Shown: in pieces, positions 6,441 to 10,401 of the stretch
How the letters are laid out: every line of letters starts with the position of its first letter
Numbering within the stretch: position 1 is the stretch's first letter
Source of the DNA: Desulfuromonadaceae bacterium UBA2294
GTDB lineage: Bacteria; Desulfobacterota; Desulfuromonadia; Desulfuromonadales; UBA2294
Direction of reading: 5' to 3'
Assembly: GCA_002345625.1 (NCBI GenBank)
Contig: DDWE01000148.1
Span: 949-11,349 of the forward strand
Length of the DNA stretch: 10,401 nucleotides
The notes under the pieces: model-generated
What the model saw: only the letters and a program-made list of their open reading frames with translations
Told to the model about the DNA's origin: nothing
Database searches by the model: none
Program-made: the position numbers and the translations under genes

Positions 6441-6689
6441 ATGTATCTGCAAAAACTCATGGAATTCGTCACTCATTTTTATCACACCCAAACGCCCTAT
6501 GCCATTGCCATTCTGGTCGTTCTGGTCGTCCTGCTCTTCGCCCGTCCGAAAACGATGGCCAAACTGGTCGGTTTTATTGCCGTGATCGTCACATTGATCT
6601 ACATTGCCGGATTGCTCAAGGGGGGGATCGACAGCGGTAAACAAAGAAAAAGTGATATGACGCAAAAGACCGAGAAACAACTTAAATGA
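6441..6689 (+). CDS. Small two-helix membrane protein, unknown function
   Basis: The 82-residue product has hydrophobic segments at about 19-34 (PYAIAILVVLVVLLFA) and 41-59 (LVGFIAVIVTLIYIAGLL). A short basic turn (RPKTMAK) joins them and a charged lysine-rich tail (KQRKSDMTQKTEKQLK) ends the protein. By the positive-inside rule the turn and tail cannot both be cytoplasmic with two simple spans, so the topology is uncertain. GGAGG at 6430-6434 lies six bases before the ATG, a strong reason to believe it is expressed. It is transcribed divergently from the SH3b operon, and its last eight bases overlap the end of the opposing DCC-family gene. I do not recognise the family. Confidence 0.75.
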   Translation: MYLQKLMEFVTHFYHTQTPYAIAILVVLVVLLFARPKTMAKLVGFIAVIVTLIYIAGLLKGGIDSGKQRKSDMTQKTEKQLK

Positions 6690-7113
6690 CCTTGTCATCA
6701 GATCGATGCCCAAGCCGGCAGCTGTCATCGGTGCAGCCGCCGGCGGTTTTCGGCAGATAGCGACGGAACCGGGCAAAGACACCGTAGGCGACCCCGGCCA
6801 ATGCATGGATCACAGGGAGTTGGACAATAGCTGCGAGGAGCGAAAAACCGGTGGCCGGCACAACTTCCCAGATGCGGGCAAAGGCATCGACCCCGACATG
6901 ATACCGCCCCTCAGCGTCACGCACGTGCAGACTGGCCATGAAATCGTCTCGATTCCGCCCATAGGCCACCGCATCGAAGTCGGATGCCGCAATATCGATC
7001 AACTGCAGATTGCCACTCCGGTCCAGCTGCCGGTAATGCTCCATCTCCCGTCGACAGACTCGACAGTCGCCATCATAGAAGACTTCAAGAACCGCTTTTT
7101 TGTCCCTGCTCAT
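6682..7113 (-). CDS. DCC-family (DUF393) thiol-disulfide oxidoreductase-like protein
   Basis: The 143-residue product has the defining N-terminal motif VFYDGDCRVCRREME (D14-x-D16-C17-x-x-C20) right after a short first strand, as in the DCC/DUF393 family. That family is a thioredoxin-fold-like group thought to act in disulfide exchange but mostly uncharacterised. The middle keeps the family's GVDAFARIWEVVP block (about 74-86), followed by a hydrophobic helix pair ending FARFRRYLP. A second CxxxxC pair (C127, C132) near the C-terminus could carry an extra disulfide or bind metal. The frame is open to 7191, but GGGAGG at 7121-7126 lies seven bases before the ATG at 7113, and the family's N-terminus begins here. 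The gene stands alone and runs convergently into the 6441-6689 gene with an 8-base overlap. Confidence 0.88.
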   Translation of the reverse strand: MSRDKKAVLEVFYDGDCRVCRREMEHYRQLDRSGNLQLIDIAASDFDAVAYGRNRDDFMASLHVRDAEGRYHVGVDAFARIWEVVPATGFSLLAAIVQLPVIHALAGVAYGVFARFRRYLPKTAGGCTDDSCRLGHRSDDKVI

Positions 7114-7120
7114 GATCAGA

Positions 7121-7126
7121 CCTCCC
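7121..7126 (-). promoter_or_regulatory. Ribosome-binding site fixing the DCC-family start
   Basis: GGGAGG on the reverse strand, seven bases before the ATG at 7113-7111. It rules out the 26-residue N-terminal extension that the open frame would allow from 7191. Confidence 0.85.
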
Positions 7127-7261
7127 TTTGCAACGCCTGACTGCAATTCTAACCCGTAATCAACGGGATACCAGAACCACATCGACTTCACAGCGGGGGA
7201 TGAAGGGCAAAACAGGTCCTATAACCGAAAAGAAAGTTCACAGGCATCACTTCTTTTTCTT

Positions 7262-7432
7262 ACGCAAAGCCGCAAAGACGCAAAGAAAGCCTGTCCTTAA
7301 ACAGGCTTTTCAGTTTTTCCTGGCGACTTTGCGACTTTTTCGTGATCTGCTTATCTACTTCGCCCCACCAATTAACAATTCGATAAGGACATATGCCATT
7401 TCACGCTCGTTTGCGTTGGTTATATGCTTGAA
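7262..7432. repeat. Imperfect palindromic CGCAAAG repeat element, copy B
   Basis: CGCAAAG occurs three times at exact 8-base spacing (7263-7269, 7271-7277, 7279-7285). The centre is a hairpin (7286-7309), and an inverted CTTTGCG (7327-7333) lies on the far side. The end TTGGTTATATGCTTGAA (7416-7432) matches 273-289 of copy A in 16 of 17 positions and in the same orientation. A TTTCACGC word (near 7399-7407) also mirrors the GCGTGAAA of copy A. The arrangement differs in the spacing of its parts, so these look like related but diverged or rearranged elements. The 7114-7523 gap holds this element, a G-run at 7433-7439 and an A/T-rich stretch near 7480-7492. I see no believable gene in it. Confidence 0.65.
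7286..7309 (-). terminator. Central hairpin of repeat copy B; possible terminator for the DUF3047 operon
   Basis: AAAGCCTGT (7286-7294) pairs perfectly with ACAGGCTTT (7301-7309) around the six-base loop CCTTAA. In the reverse direction it is followed by CTTTGCG, and in the forward direction by TTTCAGTTTTT, so neither side has a clean T-run. It lies about 215 bases after the DUF3047 stop codon, where a reverse terminator would otherwise be missing. It may simply be part of the repeat. Confidence 0.3.
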
Positions 7433-7523
7433 GGGGGGGTCTTGTATCCTGAGTCATGGGCAGGAGCGTGAGGGTGCGTATTTTTTTATATTCCAGACGC
7501 CACATTAAAGTGGGTTCGGCGGC

Positions 7524-8174
7524 TCACTCCAATTTTTCCAGATGCAGGTCATCGTACCAGGCGGTGGCCGTGCCACCGGTGTTGTCGGTGTCAGTCATCA
7601 GGGCAATGGTGGCGGTCTCCGGTGGCTCGGTGCCGAACGCCCGCCGGTAATCTTCAGCAATATTGCGCCGTACTGTCTGCCACTGTCCGACTTTTTCCGG
7701 ACCGCTTGCGATGGCCAGCATCATGGCGTTGCCGGTAAAGGGATTCGGAACCAGCGATCCGGCCGGCAACCGGTTGGCCCAGATGTAATTCAGACTTTTG
7801 GTCTTGGGGAAGAACCAGTGCGGGAAGACCACGTAGACCCGGGCCGCGTAATCATCGCCGGCCTTGATCCGGGCATCGCCTTTTTCGATAATGCCGGCAA
7901 CCTTCCAGCGCCAGACCAGAACCGGCCAGTCGTGCGGATTGAACTCACGTTCGTAGATCAAACCCGATGCGGTCGCCTGGCTGTCGGCCTGCAAGACATG
8001 CCCAGAGCCATCGGCGACGACTGCATAACGGGTTGTGCCATGGAAAATTTTGGGCGACCAGAAAGCCGCCAGCCCCTGCTCGAAATCGTCGATGAGCAGA
8101 ACCTCGGCGGCCAGGGTCGGGCCACAGATGGCCCAGCACAAAAACAGCAGCAGTAACAGAGACAAGAGCCTCAT
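7524..8174 (-). CDS. Secreted DUF3047-family protein
   Basis: The 216-residue product starts with a clear signal peptide (about 1-23, leucine-rich core then GPTLAA). The mature part has the DUF3047 pattern: LIDDFEQGLAAFW (27-39), LQADSQATASGLIY (61-74), a PVLVWRWKV strand (84-92), GDDYAARVYVVF (106-117), NYIWANRLPAGS (129-140) and WYDDLHLE near the end. The fold is probably a beta-sandwich of the carbohydrate-binding type, but no catalytic residues are known for the family and the role is unassigned. The ATG overlaps the stop of the polyferredoxin gene (ATGA), so the two are translationally coupled. This places a secreted protein of unknown role in a redox operon. Assignment to the family is from remembered motifs; function is open. 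Confidence 0.82.
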   Translation of the reverse strand: MRLLSLLLLLFLCWAICGPTLAAEVLLIDDFEQGLAAFWSPKIFHGTTRYAVVADGSGHVLQADSQATASGLIYEREFNPHDWPVLVWRWKVAGIIEKGDARIKAGDDYAARVYVVFPHWFFPKTKSLNYIWANRLPAGSLVPNPFTGNAMMLAIASGPEKVGQWQTVRRNIAEDYRRAFGTEPPETATIALMTDTDNTGGTATAWYDDLHLEKLE

Positions 8175-9718
8175 CCGTACCCTCCACTGTCGATCTCGTC
8201 GCGCGGCTGTCGGCTCTCACCTTCATTGATTACCACAATCGCGCTACGCCCTTCGACCGGGCATTTGGTCTCGCAGATCCCGCAGCCGATACACAGCCGC
8301 TTGACCACCCGCGGTCGTTTCAATTGCAACGTGCGGCCGTCAACCAGCACCTCCTTGTCATCAAAAACGATCGCTTTATCGCCGGTCGGACAGTGTTCTT
8401 CGCAGACCAGACACTCTTCATTTCGTGCCAGGGGCAGACAGCGGTTTTTATCCAGCACCGCCAGTCCGATCACCGTGCGCCGTTTCTCCTCAACCTTCAG
8501 GGCCTTGATCGCTCCGGTCGGGCAGACCTGGCCACAAAGAGTACAGTTATATTCACAGTAACCAAGCCGGGCAACCAGCAACGGGGTCCACATACCGGCC
8601 GGACCGGCCTGCAGAAAGGTCGGATGCAGGGCACCACCGATACAGACCTTCATGCACTCGCCGCAGCGGATACAACGGCGGAGAAACGCTGCTTCTTCCA
8701 CCGCCCCCGGCGGTCGGATCAGAGAACCATTGAGTCGCCCGGGGGCTGGTGCCAGATTCAGGGTCGGGGCAAGCAGGACCCCGCCGGCGACGGCAGTCAT
8801 CAGGTGGCGTCGCGGCAGGTCGAGGGGAGCCGCCGGGTGCCGGGCCGGCCGAAAGCTGATCCGTTCCTGCGGACAAAAACCGCTGCAGTCAAGACAGAGC
8901 AGGCATTCGGCGCTGCGATAACGACCGCCAACAACACCACTACGGCAACTGCTGGCGCAGAGGCTGCAGTCGTCACAGACCTGGTGCGGTTTCCGGTCGA
9001 GCAGAGTATGTCGCGAGCAAAGACCAAGCAGCGCCCCCAGGGGGCAAAGGTTTTTGCACCAGAAACGACGCTCGACCTTCTCCAGCAGCAGGATTATCAG
9101 AAACACCACCAGGGTGGAGGTCGCCAGCAGAAAGACCGGCTGGTGAAACGCCATCAGGTGGTCACGGAAAAAGGGGTAAGCCGCGCTGAGCGGTTCAAGG
9201 CCGGCATTGTAGGTGAGATCAAAAAACTGGTTGAGGGCCAGGTTCCACAACGGATAGACGACCAGGGTCAGAGTCCGGAGAAAGATACTGAGCGGATCGA
9301 ACAATCCGAACTGCTGGACACCAAAGAGAGCGGCCACCACCAGACCGGCCAACAGCAGGTACTTGGCCCGTCGCCAGGCCGGACGAACTCCGCCACGTCC
9401 GCGGCCGACAACACGACCGAGGCCATCGAGGGTTGTCCCTAAAGGACAGATCCAGCCACAGAAAAAGCGGCCGAGCAAAAAAGTCAGCAGCAACAGCAGT
9501 AACGCCGGCCAGAGCAAACCAATAGAGAAGGGCCCCGGCGCCAGGGCATCAGCCAGGGCGGCCAGGGGGTCGATACGAAACAGCAGGCTGACCGGGTACG
9601 GCAACAGATCGACACCACGGTATTCAGTCTGCAAAAACAGCCAGAGAAAACCGAGCAGACAAACGACCTGGCTGATCTGGCGCCAGCGACGCCCGCTGAT
9701 CAGTATCGGACTTTTCAC
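8171..9718 (-). CDS. Membrane polyferredoxin, NapH-NapG-like fusion
   Basis: The 515-residue product is a predicted inner-membrane electron-transfer protein. The N-terminal half is NapH-like: helices at about 14-30, 65-85, 119-136, 143-160 and 195-212, with the paired motifs FCGWICPLG (C87, C91) and FWCKNLCPLGALLG (C221, C225). Two 4Fe-4S motifs follow (C248/251/254/258 and C272/275/278/282). A twin-arginine stretch, RRHLMTAVAGGVLLAP (303-318), resembles the Tat signal that starts separate NapG/MauM proteins, as if NapG had been joined on whole. The C-terminal half adds four more clusters: C349/352/355/359, C388/392/395/399, C427/436/439/443 and C476/479/482/486. No CxxCH heme site is present. 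It starts at a GTG overlapping the DUF362 stop (GTGA) and its TGA overlaps the DUF3047 start (ATGA). The likely job is moving electrons across or along the membrane, perhaps from quinol. The partner is unknown, and no nitrate reductase gene is in view. Confidence 0.93.
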   Translation of the reverse strand: MKSPILISGRRWRQISQVVCLLGFLWLFLQTEYRGVDLLPYPVSLLFRIDPLAALADALAPGPFSIGLLWPALLLLLLTFLLGRFFCGWICPLGTTLDGLGRVVGRGRGGVRPAWRRAKYLLLAGLVVAALFGVQQFGLFDPLSIFLRTLTLVVYPLWNLALNQFFDLTYNAGLEPLSAAYPFFRDHLMAFHQPVFLLATSTLVVFLIILLLEKVERRFWCKNLCPLGALLGLCSRHTLLDRKPHQVCDDCSLCASSCRSGVVGGRYRSAECLLCLDCSGFCPQERISFRPARHPAAPLDLPRRHLMTAVAGGVLLAPTLNLAPAPGRLNGSLIRPPGAVEEAAFLRRCIRCGECMKVCIGGALHPTFLQAGPAGMWTPLLVARLGYCEYNCTLCGQVCPTGAIKALKVEEKRRTVIGLAVLDKNRCLPLARNEECLVCEEHCPTGDKAIVFDDKEVLVDGRTLQLKRPRVVKRLCIGCGICETKCPVEGRSAIVVINEGESRQPRDEIDSGGYG

Positions 9719-10401
9719 ACCATGCGCACTTTCTTCAGGTCGGCAACGCCGAGGCCGCGCCGGGCGGCAGTGGCAAGAGTCGCAATATCTTTCGGCTGAT
9801 AGCCGAACAAGGTGGCGGCATAGCTGTCGGCGGCAACGATATCAGATGACGCAATCAAGGTGTCGAGACGCCGCACATCCTCCAGCCGCCCCCCGGACGG
9901 GCCGTTGGCAACCAGAATCCGGGTGGCGTCAATCAGGGTCAGGTCGGAGTGGATGACGCTGTTGATGTCGACCAGCGCCTCGTCGATCTGCTGGTGCAGC
10001 ACGCCACGACTGCCGCCGATCACCCCCATGATGTTCTTCATCCCCAGGGTCAGGGTTGAAATCGTGTGATGCTTGGCGATCGGCAGGTTGATCAACCGGT
10101 CGGCCTCCAGTGCCGGCGCATAAAACTCCCACTCCTGCAGGGCGACACCATTTTTCAGGGCGATCCGGGTCCAGGCGCGGCGATCGATGTGCTCCAGTTG
10201 CACCCGGTCATCGTCGAGTGTGTTCAGCGCCGCCTCGATGCCACTTTGCACGTAACAGCGGCGCGGATCGTTGCAGGTGCGATCAAAGATACGGACCCGC
10301 GCTGCGCCGGACTCAAGGCAGAGCCGGACAACCGTCGTCACCACTTCAGGATGAGTGTTGGCAGCGAGGTCAACCGTGCGGTCCCAGCCGATATTCGGCT
10401 T
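9715..10401 (-). CDS. DUF362 domain protein (5' end outside window)
   Basis: The frame is open to the window edge and gives the last 228 residues. The visible part begins with KPNIGWDRT, continues through NTHPEVVTTVVRLCLESGA and VRIFDRTCNDPRRCYVQSGI, and carries the family's central block LINLPIAKHHTISTLTLGMKN. A GVIGG...RGVLHQQIDEALVDI segment and SDLTLIDATRILVANGPSGG follow, the standard DUF362 pattern. The C-terminus (KKVRMV) has no ferredoxin-type cysteine cluster, whereas many DUF362 proteins carry a fused ferredoxin domain. Here that job may fall to the coupled polyferredoxin gene. An internal GTG at 10344 exists, but the conserved sequence continues before it, so it is not the start. 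Its TGA overlaps the next gene's GTG. The biochemical function of the family is poorly defined. The missing N-terminus may carry a Tat or other signal. Confidence 0.9.
   Translation of the reverse strand, partial: KPNIGWDRTVDLAANTHPEVVTTVVRLCLESGAARVRIFDRTCNDPRRCYVQSGIEAALNTLDDDRVQLEHIDRRAWTRIALKNGVALQEWEFYAPALEADRLINLPIAKHHTISTLTLGMKNIMGVIGGSRGVLHQQIDEALVDINSVIHSDLTLIDATRILVANGPSGGRLEDVRRLDTLIASSDIVAADSYAATLFGYQPKDIATLATAARRGLGVADLKKVRMV

Noticed and set aside
7263..7333. CRISPR-like array of short repeats
   Set aside because: Units are only 7-8 bases with no spacers and there is no cas gene. It is a palindromic intergenic repeat.
7128..7508. 126-codon forward frame across repeat copy B
   Set aside because: It reads through the palindromic repeat, has no ribosome-binding site, and the translation shows no protein-like pattern.
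8324..9442. 372-codon open frame on the forward strand opposite the polyferredoxin gene
   Set aside because: Antisense to a gene with eight ordered cysteine motifs. The product is low-complexity (Thr, Gln, Arg) with no start signal or domain.

Overview
The window looks like chromosomal DNA from a GC-rich, Gram-negative, probably anaerobic bacterium. Desulfuromonadia (Geobacter/Desulfuromonas/Pelobacter-like) is my best guess. The reasons are a CHASE2-type adenylate cyclase, a membrane protein ending in the LKGIIPIC-type Cys-pair domain common in that group, a large membrane polyferredoxin beside a DUF362 gene, and ACGCAAAG-type intergenic repeats. This is an inference from gene content; no rRNA or other phylogenetic marker is present. 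No tRNA, rRNA, CRISPR array, transposase or phage gene was seen.

Layout. Positions 1-54 hold the tail of an unidentified forward gene, closed by a strong intrinsic terminator (77-108). A 385-base gap follows, carrying an imperfect palindrome made of CGCAAAG words and a 9-base tandem CTTCGTG repeat. Then come guaC (GMP reductase, 440-1477) and a small three-helix membrane protein (1539-1877), both forward. Two hairpins lie after them at the convergent junction.

Positions 6320-1959 on the reverse strand form a compact four-gene operon. In transcription order it encodes a secreted SH3b protein, a lipoprotein M48 zinc protease, a CHASE2 class III adenylate cyclase, and a multi-spanning membrane protein with a C-terminal double-CxxC domain. 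The first two genes overlap by 11 bases and the second and third are 5 bases apart. Together they suggest an envelope-sensing or envelope-quality unit feeding a cyclic-nucleotide signal (inference).

A small forward two-helix membrane protein (6441-6689) ends tail to tail, with an 8-base overlap, against a reverse-strand DCC-family (DUF393) protein (7113-6682). A second repeat-rich gap (7114-7523) holds another copy of the CGCAAAG palindrome element, with the same TTGGTTATAT(C/G)CTTGAA end as the first copy.

The right part (10401-7524, reverse strand) is a redox operon: a DUF362 protein (5' end outside the window), a 515-residue membrane polyferredoxin that looks like NapH fused to NapG, and a secreted DUF3047 protein. 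Both junctions are 4-base stop/start overlaps (GTGA, then ATGA), so the three are almost certainly translated together. The function of this set is not established from sequence, and it is the most interesting uncharacterised system in the window.
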